33,116 nucleotides of DNA from G020348385 sp964580235 (GCA_964580235.1 CAZOJY010000026.1:1-33116); one strand, 5' to 3'; positions 1 to 8,021 are shown, counted from the first letter of the stretch. A program made the numbers and translations. Notes: generated by a model not told the origin, from the sequence alone.

Positions 1-66
1 ATAATGCGACTAAATTAACGAATATTTAGATTAGTTTGTAGATTGCCACTTGAGAGGAGACAGAAA

Positions 67-468
67 ATGAAGATGGAAAGCCCAAAAATTCTGATCGTAG
101 AAGATGAAAACATCATTGCATTGGATATCCGATCCATGCTCGAAGATCTAGGATACATGGTTTCGGCCATCGTATCATCTGGAGAAGAGTCCATTCAAAA
201 GGCGTCCATAATGAAACCGGATCTGGTCCTGATGGATATCAAACTCAAGGGAAGCATCGATGGAGTGCGTGCCGGAAAAGAAATCTACAAACAATTCCAA
301 ATTCCGATTGTTTACCTTACTGCCTACTCAGATCCAGGGACCATGAAGAGGATCAATGACGGGAAAAATGGCAACCCTTCAACTGTGATCAAGAAACCGT
401 TTGATGAGGGGGAGCTTCAAACGGTTATCGATGACACATTAACCTGCAAACAAAGCCATTACAATTAG
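67..468 (+). CDS. Orphan single-domain response regulator (receiver only)
   Basis: A 133-residue CheY-like receiver with no output domain. The acidic pocket is E12-D13, the phosphoacceptor is D57 in LVLMDIKL, the switch Thr is in VYLTAY, and the conserved Lys is in IKKPF. The ATG at 67 is preferred over a TTG at 43 because GAGGAGA lies 6 nt upstream of it. No kinase is adjacent. It closely resembles the receiver at 10368-10745: both have VEDE near residue 12, D57 and the pattern LMDI.LKG.IDG. This subfamily often pairs with orphan PAS-containing kinases encoded elsewhere, so signalling by phosphorelay or protein-protein contact is inferred. A likely terminator overlaps its stop codon, so it appears to be a monocistronic unit. 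Confidence 0.9.
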   Translation: MKMESPKILIVEDENIIALDIRSMLEDLGYMVSAIVSSGEESIQKASIMKPDLVLMDIKLKGSIDGVRAGKEIYKQFQIPIVYLTAYSDPGTMKRINDGKNGNPSTVIKKPFDEGELQTVIDDTLTCKQSHYN

Positions 469-480
469 CCTTGTTTTTTT
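448..480 (+). terminator. Probable Rho-independent terminator of the receiver gene
   Basis: AAACAAAGC (448-456) pairs with GCCTTGTTT (468-476) with one mismatch around an 11-nt loop, followed by more T residues to 480. The stem is AT-rich, so strength is uncertain. The hairpin includes the last codons and the stop of the receiver gene. Confidence 0.45.
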
Positions 481-537
481 AAATACAAAATTCTTTTCGA
501 ATATTTAGCCTGCTGAAATCCTATCCCAAAGTCAGAC

Positions 538-568
538 TTGACTTTTTCTGGGGGAGTTTATACATAAT
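538..568 (+). promoter_or_regulatory. Candidate sigma-70-type promoter of the dehydrogenase operon
   Basis: TTGACT (538-543) is followed about 17 nt later by TACATAAT (561-568). The -35 lies in the string CTTGACTTTTT, which recurs upstream of hyuA and the XRE regulator. Predicted transcription would start only about 12-16 nt before the ATG at 588, giving a very short leader with no clear Shine-Dalgarno sequence. Confidence 0.45.
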
Positions 569-587
569 ACCTGAACAAAATTCGTGG

Positions 588-1625
588 ATGAAGATCATGC
601 GTGTGGCCATGTACTATAACAACAGCGACATTCGGATTGAGGAAATACCTCGTCCCGTTTGCGGTCCGGGAGAGCTGATTATGAGGGTGGAGGCCAGCGG
701 CATATGCGGCAGTGACGTGATGGAATGGTACCGTATAAAAAAAGCGCCTCTGGTTTTGGGCCACGAAGTGGCCGGGGAAGTGGTGGAGGCCGGAGAAGGA
801 GTGGAAAGCATCAAACCAGGGGACAGGATTGTTGCATCCCATCACGTCCCGTGCAATACCTGCAGCTACTGTCTTACAGGTCATCACACAGCATGTGAAA
901 CCCTGCGGCACACGAATTTTGACCCTGGGGGATTTTCTGAGTATATCCGTCTTCCCGCAATCAACGTGGATCGAGGCGTCTTTTTGATCCCGAATGACCT
1001 CACGTATGAGCAAGCGACCTTCCATGAGCCTCTCGGGTGTGTGCTGAGAGCCCTGCGCAGGGCAAAACTCCAGCCCGGCCAGAATGTCCTTGTTATCGGG
1101 AGCGGAATTGCAGGGCTTTTGATGATTCATGTGGCTAGAGAACTTGGGGCGGGAAGGATTTTAGCCATAGATCCAGTGCCTTCCCGTTTAGAGATGGCCA
1201 GGCAATTCGGAGCGGATGAGGTTATCTTCCCGGATGAAGATCAAAACGCTATCATGCGCAGATTAACCAGCGGCCGTTTGGCTGACCTTGTTATTGTCTC
1301 TTCAAAAGCCGCGGGTGCTCACAGCCAGGCATTGGAATCGGCGGATAGGGGAGGAGAGATCCTGTTTTTTGCCTTCCCTGATCCTGAAGTGAAAATTTCG
1401 TTTTCTGTGACAGAAATTTTTGGCCGGAACGATCGAACGCTGACAACATCTTATGGAGCTAGTCCATATGATTCATGGGCCGCGCTTGAGCTTATGCGGT
1501 CTTCATCTATCCATGTCGAGGACATGATCACGCATAAGCTGCCGCTGGCTGAAACGGCCGAGGGTTTTATGCTGGTCCAACAAGCCCAGGACTCTATGAA
1601 GGTCATCATTGAGCCGCAGAAATAG
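588..1625 (+). CDS. Zinc-dependent medium-chain alcohol/polyol dehydrogenase
   Basis: 345 residues, normal for the MDR zinc dehydrogenase family (sorbitol, threonine or galactitol dehydrogenase-like). It should oxidise a secondary alcohol with NAD(P). Catalytic zinc ligands are C40 in GICGSD and H59-E60 in LGHE. The structural zinc lobe has C89, C92, C95 and C103. A Rossmann nucleotide-binding stretch (VLVIGSGIAG) begins near residue 167. The start could be 588 or the ATG at 597; neither has a strong Shine-Dalgarno, so the difference is undecided. It is first of five co-directional genes with gaps of 13-37 nt. The substrate cannot be assigned, but the following aldolase and aminotransferase suggest a phosphorylated sugar or keto-alcohol intermediate. 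Confidence 0.9.
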   Translation: MKIMRVAMYYNNSDIRIEEIPRPVCGPGELIMRVEASGICGSDVMEWYRIKKAPLVLGHEVAGEVVEAGEGVESIKPGDRIVASHHVPCNTCSYCLTGHHTACETLRHTNFDPGGFSEYIRLPAINVDRGVFLIPNDLTYEQATFHEPLGCVLRALRRAKLQPGQNVLVIGSGIAGLLMIHVARELGAGRILAIDPVPSRLEMARQFGADEVIFPDEDQNAIMRRLTSGRLADLVIVSSKAAGAHSQALESADRGGEILFFAFPDPEVKISFSVTEIFGRNDRTLTTSYGASPYDSWAALELMRSSSIHVEDMITHKLPLAETAEGFMLVQQAQDSMKVIIEPQK

Positions 1626-1656
1626 CAATCTGGTATTTACAATATGAGGAGGGACA

Positions 1657-2442
1657 ATGGATTGGGGAATGAAAAATCGTTTATCCAGGATTATAAAGCC
1701 TGATACCAACCGGACGGTCATGCTGGCCGTTGATCATGGCTACTTTTTAGGACCCACGCATAAATTGGAGGACGCCAGGGCAACCATCAAGCCCCTATTG
1801 CCGTATGCCGATGCCTTGATGCTGACCAGGGGAATTTTGCGGACGTCTGTTGATCCGGGAGAGAATGTTCCGATCGTACTCCGGGTATCCGGAGGGAGCA
1901 GTGTTATCGGGAAGGATCTATCAAACGAAGGCATCACAACCTGCATGGAGGAGGCGGTTCGTCTGAATGTCTCTGCTGTTGCCCTTTCTATTTTTGTTGG
2001 AACCGACCATGAACACCAAACACTGTGCAATCTGGCAACACTTGTCGATCAAGCCCAACCTTTCGGAATCCCGGTTCTGGCCGTCACAGCTGTCGGAAAG
2101 GAATTGGAAAAGAGAGATGTTCGCTTTTTATCCCTTTGCTGTCGAATCGCAGCGGAACTGGGGGCGAGTTATGTCAAAACCTATTATTGTGATGAATTTG
2201 AGAAGATTGTCGCTAGCTGTCCGATCCCGATTGTGATCGCAGGAGGGCCAAAATTGGAGACCGAATGGGATGCCATCAAGATGGCCTATGATGCTGTGGA
2301 GAAGGGAGCGACAGGTGTGGATATGGGACGGAACATTTGGCAGTCTCCTCATCCTGTAGCTATGATCAAAGCTGTCCGGGCGGTCGTTCATCAGAAAATG
2401 TCCCCTGAAGAAGCCAATCAGATATTCAAAGAGAGTAAGTAG
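1657..2442 (+). CDS. LsrF/DhnA-family class I aldolase or thiolase
   Basis: 261 residues, close to E. coli LsrF in motif order but lacking about 30 N-terminal residues. Shared features are an N-terminal DWGM, RLSRI, VMLAVDHGYF, a TRGILR stretch, VSGG, and the Schiff-base lysine K174 in YVKTYY. The phosphate-binding segments IVIAGGPK and GVDMGRNI are also present. LsrF moves an acetyl group from a phosphorylated autoinducer-2 breakdown product to CoA; relatives are fructose-bisphosphate aldolases and the aminodideoxyheptulosonate synthase of archaeal aromatic synthesis. No lsrABCDGKR genes are nearby, so an AI-2 role is not supported by context. The start has GAGGAGGG upstream. A C-C bond reaction on a phosphorylated keto sugar fits its neighbours. 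Confidence 0.85.
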   Translation: MDWGMKNRLSRIIKPDTNRTVMLAVDHGYFLGPTHKLEDARATIKPLLPYADALMLTRGILRTSVDPGENVPIVLRVSGGSSVIGKDLSNEGITTCMEEAVRLNVSAVALSIFVGTDHEHQTLCNLATLVDQAQPFGIPVLAVTAVGKELEKRDVRFLSLCCRIAAELGASYVKTYYCDEFEKIVASCPIPIVIAGGPKLETEWDAIKMAYDAVEKGATGVDMGRNIWQSPHPVAMIKAVRAVVHQKMSPEEANQIFKESK

Positions 2443-2479
2443 CCCAAACATCTTAACAAAAAAAGGGAGGAAAAGTTAC

Positions 2480-3319
2480 ATGAAAATTGCACTGGTCCAA
2501 CAAAAAGCGACAAAGGATCCCGAGGAAAATCTCAGCCGAGGAATTGCAGCTTTTCGGCAAGCGGCGGAGTCAGGAGCCCAGCTTGTTGCCTTTGCGGAGC
2601 TTGGCTTTCTGCCCTTTCTTCCCCAGATACCGGCCACGCCGGAAAGCGTTTCCTTTGCAGAATCCATACCCGGTCCAACGGTTAACAAATTCCGAGAACT
2701 TGCCAGAAAATATGAAACAGTCGTTATTTTGAATCTTTTTGAGACGGACGGGAAAAACACATACGATTCTTCCCCGGTTATTGATGCCGATGGCACTCTT
2801 TGCGGGACAGTCCGGATGGTCCACATCATGGATGGCATGGGATTCTATGAGAAAGGGTACTACACGCCAGGCCATGTCAAGACATTCGTCCACCAGACTC
2901 GAATTGGCCGGGTAGGCGTTGCCATTTGTTATGATCGTCATTTTCCTGAATACATGAGGAATCTAGGTATAAAGGGTGCCGAAATCGTCCTTATTCCGCA
3001 GGCCGGGGCCATAGGGGAGTGGCCGGATGGGCTTTTCCAGGCCGAGATTCAGGTCGCTGCCTTTCAAAATGGTTATTATGCTGCCCTGGTAAACAGAGTG
3101 GGGAAAGAAAATTTCCTCCACTTTGCTGGAGAGTCTTTTGTTGTGGGCCCGGAAGGGAGAATAATTGCCCAGGCCCCTCAGGATCAAGAGATAATCCTGT
3201 ACGCGGATTGTGATTTAAACACGATTGCGCAATCCCCAGCCAGAAGGTATTTTATCCCGGATCGCCGCCCTGATATTTATAAAACATTCGGCCTGGACGA
3301 AAAGAATAAAGTGGATTAA
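2480..3319 (+). CDS. Nitrilase-superfamily carbon-nitrogen hydrolase (amidase)
   Basis: 279 residues, full length for the family that includes N-carbamoylputrescine amidase and beta-ureidopropionase. The catalytic Glu is E40 (AELGF) and the nucleophile is C150 (VAICYDRHFPEY). At the usual GxYRKxHxP lysine motif the sequence reads G-T-V-R-M-V-H, so the normal catalytic Lys is M113; K125 in YEKGYY follows and may compensate. Later family landmarks such as PQAGA, EWP and NRVGKE are intact. GGGAGG lies upstream of the ATG. It should hydrolyse an amide, carbamoyl or deaminated amine product in the cytoplasm. Third in the operon, it may release ammonia or remove a blocking group; substrate unknown. 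Confidence 0.85.
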   Translation: MKIALVQQKATKDPEENLSRGIAAFRQAAESGAQLVAFAELGFLPFLPQIPATPESVSFAESIPGPTVNKFRELARKYETVVILNLFETDGKNTYDSSPVIDADGTLCGTVRMVHIMDGMGFYEKGYYTPGHVKTFVHQTRIGRVGVAICYDRHFPEYMRNLGIKGAEIVLIPQAGAIGEWPDGLFQAEIQVAAFQNGYYAALVNRVGKENFLHFAGESFVVGPEGRIIAQAPQDQEIILYADCDLNTIAQSPARRYFIPDRRPDIYKTFGLDEKNKVD

Positions 3320-3340
3320 ATTGTTCGAGCGGAGGATGTG

Positions 3341-3823
3341 ATGAAAAGCTGGTTTGTTCTGAATACAAAACCGAAAAAAGAATTTCAAGTGGAGAGACTG
3401 TTTGAGGAGGGAGGGTTCGATTTTTACTGTCCCCGATACATCCATGAAACCAAGGGGAAACCCTTTTTTTCAGGGTATGGATTTATTTTTTTTGATTATC
3501 CAGACCAATACAGGCTGGTCAGATATACGCGTGGGGTGAAACGAGTGATCGGTAACCAGGAGGGGCCGATCCCTATCCATGAGGAGATTATCCAACAGAT
3601 CAAAAAAAGAGAGATCAATGGATACATAGAGTTAGATAAATACGGAGAAATGCCAGAAATCGGTGATGAAATAGAAATCATGGAGGGCCCGATGAAGGGG
3701 CTGAGGGGAATTTTCCGGAAAGAACTGACAGAAAAGGAGCGGGTTGTGATTCTTCTCAACTATGTCTCTTATCAAGGACAGTTGATCATCGAAAAGAAAA
3801 AACTTAAAAAGGTGCCAACATAA
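3341..3823 (+). CDS. NusG-paralog transcription antiterminator (RfaH/LoaP/UpxY-like)
   Basis: 160 residues with an N-terminal NGN domain (WFVLNTKPKKEFQVERLF, then YCPRYIHETKGK and GYGFIFFDY) and a C-terminal KOW motif around residues 108-125 (IGDEIEIMEGPMKGLRGIF). This is the architecture of specialised NusG paralogs that bind elongating RNA polymerase and suppress pausing or termination in a target operon. The ATG at 3341 has GGAGG five nt upstream; a GTG at 3338 is less likely. The housekeeping nusG normally sits with secE and ribosomal protein genes, which are absent here, so this is a paralog. Such genes usually lead long polysaccharide or natural-product operons. Here it is fourth, followed by a single aminotransferase. 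Confidence 0.87.
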   Translation: MKSWFVLNTKPKKEFQVERLFEEGGFDFYCPRYIHETKGKPFFSGYGFIFFDYPDQYRLVRYTRGVKRVIGNQEGPIPIHEEIIQQIKKREINGYIELDKYGEMPEIGDEIEIMEGPMKGLRGIFRKELTEKERVVILLNYVSYQGQLIIEKKKLKKVPT

Positions 3824-3836
3824 TCAGGAGGTTGCC

Positions 3837-5015
3837 ATGGATGTGCCGTTTTTGGATCTTAAAGCCCAATATGAAAGCATCAAACATGAGATTGACAAAA
3901 AAATTCTGGAGGTTGTTGAATCACAGAAGTTTATATTGGGAACAGAGGTCACAGAACTAGAAACAAAAATAGCCTCATATACAGGAACAGCATTTGCTGT
4001 CGGAATTTCTTCTGGGTCAGATGCATTAATCGTTTCGTTGATGGCCTTGGGAATCGGGAAAGATGATTTAGTCGTGACGACACCCTTTACCTTTTTTGCC
4101 ACAGTGGGGGCTATTGTCCGGGTGGGAGCAAGAGTTGTTTTCTGTGATATAGATAAAAATACGCACAACATGAATCCGGACAGTCTTGAAGAAGTGATTG
4201 GGATTGAATTAAAAAAACGGCCCGGCTCAAGAATCAAGGCTGTCATTCCGATTCATCTCTATGGCCAATGTGCAGATATGATACCCATATTGGCCTGTGC
4301 AAAGAAACACAGCCTTTTTGTTGTTGAAGATGCGGCTCAGGCCATAGGCGCTGAATATCCCTCTCCGTCGGGAGCGAAAAAAGCGTGTGAGATGGGCGAT
4401 ACGGGCATCCTTTCTTTTTTCCCTTCAAAAAACCTGGGAGCTTATGGAGATGGAGGCATGCTCTTAACAGACTCCGCAGAATTGGCAGAGAATGCGAGGA
4501 TTCTCAGAGTACATGGAGCTCGAAATAAGTACTATCATGAGATTATCGGAGGGAATTTTCGTCTGGACTCTATTCAAGCCGCAGTGCTGCAGGTAAAATT
4601 GAAATATTTGGATCAATGGATTCGAAAAAGGCAAAAAAATGCCCTACTGTATGATAAATTATTCGAAGAAGCAGGATTGATAGCAGAGGAAGTTATTCAA
4701 ATTCCCCATGCTGTGTACAGACCGAGCGGCATTCCGAATTACCATGTTTATAACCAGTATGTTGTTCGAGCAAAAAACAGAGATGAACTTCGAAAATTGC
4801 TCACATCAAAGGGAATAGGGTCGGCAATCTATTATCCTTTAGCCCTTCATCTTCAAAAATGTTTTTCTGAATTGGGATACAAGGCGGGAGATTTTCCTGA
4901 GGTCGAAAAAGCCACGACAGAAGTTTTGGCTCTGCCAATATTCCCGGAGCTGAGCGCAGATCAACAGGAATACATTGTGGCCTGCATCAAGGAGTTTTAT
5001 GAAAGCGGGAATTAG
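3837..5015 (+). CDS. DegT/DnrJ/EryC1/StrS-family PLP aminotransferase
   Basis: 392 residues, typical of sugar aminotransferases that convert nucleotide-linked keto sugars to amino sugars. The N-terminal VPFLDLKAQY, the cofactor segment VVEDAAQAIGAEY, the PLP lysine K198 in FFPSKNLGAYGDGG, and the C-terminal GSAIYYPLALHLQ are all present. AGGAGG lies 7 nt before the ATG. It overlaps nothing but follows the NusG-like gene by 13 nt, a pairing common in surface-polysaccharide loci. No nucleotidyltransferase, dehydratase or glycosyltransferase is adjacent, so the sugar could be made elsewhere. Alternatively the enzyme may aminate the product of the upstream dehydrogenase/aldolase. Cytoplasmic. Confidence 0.9.
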   Translation: MDVPFLDLKAQYESIKHEIDKKILEVVESQKFILGTEVTELETKIASYTGTAFAVGISSGSDALIVSLMALGIGKDDLVVTTPFTFFATVGAIVRVGARVVFCDIDKNTHNMNPDSLEEVIGIELKKRPGSRIKAVIPIHLYGQCADMIPILACAKKHSLFVVEDAAQAIGAEYPSPSGAKKACEMGDTGILSFFPSKNLGAYGDGGMLLTDSAELAENARILRVHGARNKYYHEIIGGNFRLDSIQAAVLQVKLKYLDQWIRKRQKNALLYDKLFEEAGLIAEEVIQIPHAVYRPSGIPNYHVYNQYVVRAKNRDELRKLLTSKGIGSAIYYPLALHLQKCFSELGYKAGDFPEVEKATTEVLALPIFPELSADQQEYIVACIKEFYESGN

Positions 5016-5030
5016 CCGGAATGACTAAGG

Positions 5031-5258
5031 CTAAAAACCAAAGCTTGGTAGACAGCCTTGGAAATCGGTATATCTTGCGCAGCAACTAAGGCATTGGCTC
5101 AGACTGTCCGCCACGAGAATATCGGCATTTTTCAGGATTTTTGGGTCCAACTCGTTTTTTTCTGGTGTGTCGAACCCTATGGCTGTGATATGGGTTCCGT
5201 GTGACACAAGATCTGCAGTTGAAATATGTGCGGCGTGGAATGGACTGGTCCGGCTCAA
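5031..5258 (-). pseudogene. Remnant of an ornithine cyclodeaminase/mu-crystallin family gene
   Basis: About 75 open codons match the NAD-binding half of the ornithine cyclodeaminase/mu-crystallin family. They contain the sequence THITAIGFDTPEKNELDP and then ADILVADSLSQCL, which follow the family pattern G(T/A)H(I/V).A(I/V)G.D.P.K.ELDP...AD..V.DS. The whole N-terminal domain is missing, since the frame enters from the 3' end of the Nramp-like gene. After SQCL the similarity fades; shifting frame gives VAAQDIPISKAVYQAL, which resembles the continuation, so a frameshift is likely. A full-length member is about 320 residues. Its truncation against the Nramp-like stop codon points to a deletion. 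Family assignment is by motif memory only. Confidence 0.6.
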
Positions 5259-6472
5259 AGAACAAGCTTGAGGATATTCCAGATCCCGAGAAAAGAAACC
5301 ACTAAAATCACAAAGCCTCCAACGATGTTCTGTAGAGAAGTGTTGGCCATGCCTCCCATTTTCCGGTGGTTATTGAGAACAATCAGCAGGAATACCGAAG
5401 CCACCGGGAGAACGAGGCCGTTTGCCACCTGAGCGAAGACGATGATCGCCAGAGGGTTGAAATCAAACAGGGAGACGATCAGGCCAGTCCCGATGACTCC
5501 CAACCAGATGACACGGAATTTTCCTGAATTATGCGCTCCTTTCCAGCCAAGAACACCTGAGGAGGCAAAGGCTGCTGCATACGGAGCTGTTATAGCAGAA
5601 CTCAATCCTGCCGCAAAAAATCCCATCCCAAAAAGCAAGTTTGTGAAAGAGCCAAAAAAAGGTTTTAGCTGCTGTGCCATTTGAATTCCACTTTCCAGAG
5701 CAATTCCCTTTTCATAAAAAGCCACTGCAGAAGTGACCACTATCGAAGCGGAAATCAATCCGCCCAGGCTGATGGATACAAAAAGATCTTTTTTGACATC
5801 CCTCATATCTTCCTTCTTTTTCCATTTTTTTTTCACTGCTGAAGAGTGAAGGAACAGGTTATATGGAACGACCGTTGTTCCCACCAGAGCGAGTCCCAGA
5901 TATAGGGATTTATCCGGCATGGTGGGGATTATTCCTTTTAAAATGGCAAGTAAGTTTGGCTTGACAAGAATAAGAGTTACCAGGAAGGAAATGCTCATAA
6001 AAAAGACCAAGAATATCAAGAATTTTTCAACGATCCGGTATTTTTTTTGGTTGAGCACATATGCCGCTACCAAAGATATGACGATGACCCAGATTTTTTT
6101 TTGTACAGAGCTGACCATTTCCAGCCCCAAGGCTCCTCCGACAAGGTTTCCTGCTTCATATGCCGCACAGCCAAATGTGATCGAAGAAAGAATCAAAATG
6201 ACAAGCAGGATTTTTGTCACCTGATTTTGAGGAAATTCCCTGAGAGATTGGCCCAGATCATACCCGGAGCCCAGGCTTAATCTCCCTGTCATTTCTTGAA
6301 GAATCAGAGTGGTCGCGACGGCAAAAATCAAAACAAAAATTAGCGCGTATCCGAATTGGGCTCCGGCCAATGAGCAGGATGTTACGGTCCCTGGCCCAAT
6401 AAACGCTGCGGCCACTAGGAAACCCGGACCAAAGGCGGATTTTTTATTTTTTTTTGCCATAACCCCCGCCAC
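5255..6472 (-). CDS. Nramp-like (SLC11 fold) transporter lacking canonical metal ligands
   Basis: 405 residues with about 11 hydrophobic helices and clear Nramp landmarks: GPGFLVAAAF, LAGAQFGYAL, LQEM..RL and NLFLHSS. Canonical metal-site residues are changed. The helix-1 DPGN motif reads G26-P-G-T29, and the helix-6 MPH motif reads V202-P-Y204. It may belong to an Nramp-related clade with different specificity, some of which are described as magnesium transporters, or may move another cation or solute. The start (6472, or ATG 6460) overlaps the 3' end of hyuB, so it is translationally coupled to the hydantoinase genes. That context favours a role in substrate or cofactor supply for the hydantoinase. 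Confidence 0.85.
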   Translation of the reverse strand: MAGVMAKKNKKSAFGPGFLVAAAFIGPGTVTSCSLAGAQFGYALIFVLIFAVATTLILQEMTGRLSLGSGYDLGQSLREFPQNQVTKILLVILILSSITFGCAAYEAGNLVGGALGLEMVSSVQKKIWVIVISLVAAYVLNQKKYRIVEKFLIFLVFFMSISFLVTLILVKPNLLAILKGIIPTMPDKSLYLGLALVGTTVVPYNLFLHSSAVKKKWKKKEDMRDVKKDLFVSISLGGLISASIVVTSAVAFYEKGIALESGIQMAQQLKPFFGSFTNLLFGMGFFAAGLSSAITAPYAAAFASSGVLGWKGAHNSGKFRVIWLGVIGTGLIVSLFDFNPLAIIVFAQVANGLVLPVASVFLLIVLNNHRKMGGMANTSLQNIVGGFVILVVSFLGIWNILKLVL

Positions 6473-8009
6473 CAGGCGTCTCGATATGCAGGATATCTCC
6501 CGGTTGGACTTTGAGATTTGCTTTCGAACCCAAAGTTATTTTCTTTCCTTTGCGGATCAGGAGATTTTCGCCTTTTTTTCCTGCACCGCCTCCCAAAACG
6601 CCGTATGGGGCGAAGTTCCGCCTTTCAGATAGAATCGAAACGTGCGTGGGAACAAAAAATTCATATTCCCGGATAATTCCCTCTCCCCCTTTTCGCACGC
6701 CTTTTCCTCCGGAACCTTTCCGTAATGCATATTTTTTTATTCTTATTGGGAGATAATTTTCCAGAGCTTCCAACGGGGTATTGAGAGAATTGGTCATATG
6801 TGTATGCACCCCGCTCAATCCATGCCTCTCCTGGCTGGCACCCATTCCTCCGCCGATGGTTTCATAATAGGCAAAACGTGTTTTATTCGATGGATCAAAT
6901 CCTCCAAATGCCACATTGTTCATCGTCCCCGAACTGGCGGCCGGAATTTTTTCTGGGATGGCCTTCGAGAGGGCTCCGAGGATAACATCAACAATTCTCT
7001 GCGAGGTTTCCACATTTCCCCCAGCTGTGGCTGCCGGGTGTTGCGCATTGACCACCGATCCTCTGGGCGCGAAAATTTTGATCGGACGCATCAGTCCTGT
7101 ATTAAACGGAATATCTTCTGCCACAAGACAGCGAAAAACATACAGGACGGCCGAACAGGTAACAGCAAAGTTTGCATTCACTCCTCCCTCCACCTGAGCT
7201 GCCGAAGAGCTGAAATCAAGAATTGCTTCATCCCCTTTGACGGTTATTTGGACGGCGATCTTGACAGGCCTTTCTGTGATCCCGTCATTGTCCATGAAAT
7301 CTATAAACGAATATACTCCTTCCGGAATGGAAAGTATGGTTTCTCTTAAGATTTTTTCTGTGTAGTCTTGGATGAGCCGGCCGTACCGAACAAGTTTTGT
7401 ATGCCCATATTTTTTGACGGTTTCTTCCAATCGTTGTTTGCCTGTACTGTTGGCTGCAATTTGGGCCAGAATATCTCCTTTTCTCTCCTCGGGTGTCCGC
7501 ACATTGGAGAGAATGAAGTTAAAAATATCTTCATCAAGAATTCCTTTTCTCACGAGTTTTATAGGAGGAATGATCAAACCTTCTTGAAAGATTTCCGAAG
7601 CTAGAGGCATTGAGCCGGGAGACATACCACCTACGTCGGAATGGTGAGCACGATTGGCGACGAAAAATGTCAATTTATTTTCCACAAAAACAGGAGAAAT
7701 ACAGGTGATATCGGGAAGGTGTGTTCCTCCTTGATAAGGATCATTGAGGATAACAAGATCTCCTTTTTCGAAGGGAAGAGCTTTAATTGAAGCCTGGACT
7801 GAAAGGGGCATGGCACCAAGATGGACCGGGATGTGGGATCCCTGAGCAAAAGTTTCACCATCAGAATTGAATAAAGCACAGGAAAAATCTTTTCTTTCTT
7901 TAATATTTGGAGAGAGAGCTGTTCTTCCAAGAACCGCTCCCATTTCTTCAGAAATGGACACAAAGATGTTTTTAAAAAGTTCCAGTTCGATAGGATCAAA
8001 TTTATCCAT
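6444..8009 (-). CDS. hyuB: Hydantoinase/oxoprolinase subunit B (HyuB-like)
   Basis: 521 residues, full length for the hydantoinase B/oxoprolinase family. Landmarks are an N-terminal DPIELELFKNIFVSISEEMG, SPNIKERKDFSCALF, IPVHLGAMP, NDPYQGGTHLPDIT, RAHHSDVGGMSPGSMP, and a glycine-rich C-terminus ending in HIETPGGGGYGKK. With HyuA it forms an ATP-dependent cytoplasmic enzyme that opens five-membered cyclic amides (hydantoins, 5-oxoproline) or carboxylates ketones, depending on the clade. It lies 12 nt after hyuA and overlaps the Nramp-like gene by about 29 nt. No acetone-carboxylase gamma subunit is present, which favours a hydantoinase or oxoprolinase role. Exact substrate unknown. Confidence 0.93.
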   Translation of the reverse strand: MDKFDPIELELFKNIFVSISEEMGAVLGRTALSPNIKERKDFSCALFNSDGETFAQGSHIPVHLGAMPLSVQASIKALPFEKGDLVILNDPYQGGTHLPDITCISPVFVENKLTFFVANRAHHSDVGGMSPGSMPLASEIFQEGLIIPPIKLVRKGILDEDIFNFILSNVRTPEERKGDILAQIAANSTGKQRLEETVKKYGHTKLVRYGRLIQDYTEKILRETILSIPEGVYSFIDFMDNDGITERPVKIAVQITVKGDEAILDFSSSAAQVEGGVNANFAVTCSAVLYVFRCLVAEDIPFNTGLMRPIKIFAPRGSVVNAQHPAATAGGNVETSQRIVDVILGALSKAIPEKIPAASSGTMNNVAFGGFDPSNKTRFAYYETIGGGMGASQERHGLSGVHTHMTNSLNTPLEALENYLPIRIKKYALRKGSGGKGVRKGGEGIIREYEFFVPTHVSILSERRNFAPYGVLGGGAGKKGENLLIRKGKKITLGSKANLKVQPGDILHIETPGGGGYGKKK

Positions 8010-8021
8010 CAGGTTTGCTTA

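Noticed and set aside
558..1130. 190-codon open frame on the minus strand
   Set aside because: Antisense to the zinc dehydrogenase; its Cys/His content reflects the zinc motifs on the other strand.
1657..2442. AI-2 (lsr) processing locus based on the LsrF-like protein
   Set aside because: No lsrK, lsrR, lsrG or transporter genes nearby, so an AI-2 role is not supported.
5012..5034. TTAGCC/GGCTAA hairpin after the aminotransferase as terminator
   Set aside because: Followed by A residues rather than T on the transcribed strand.
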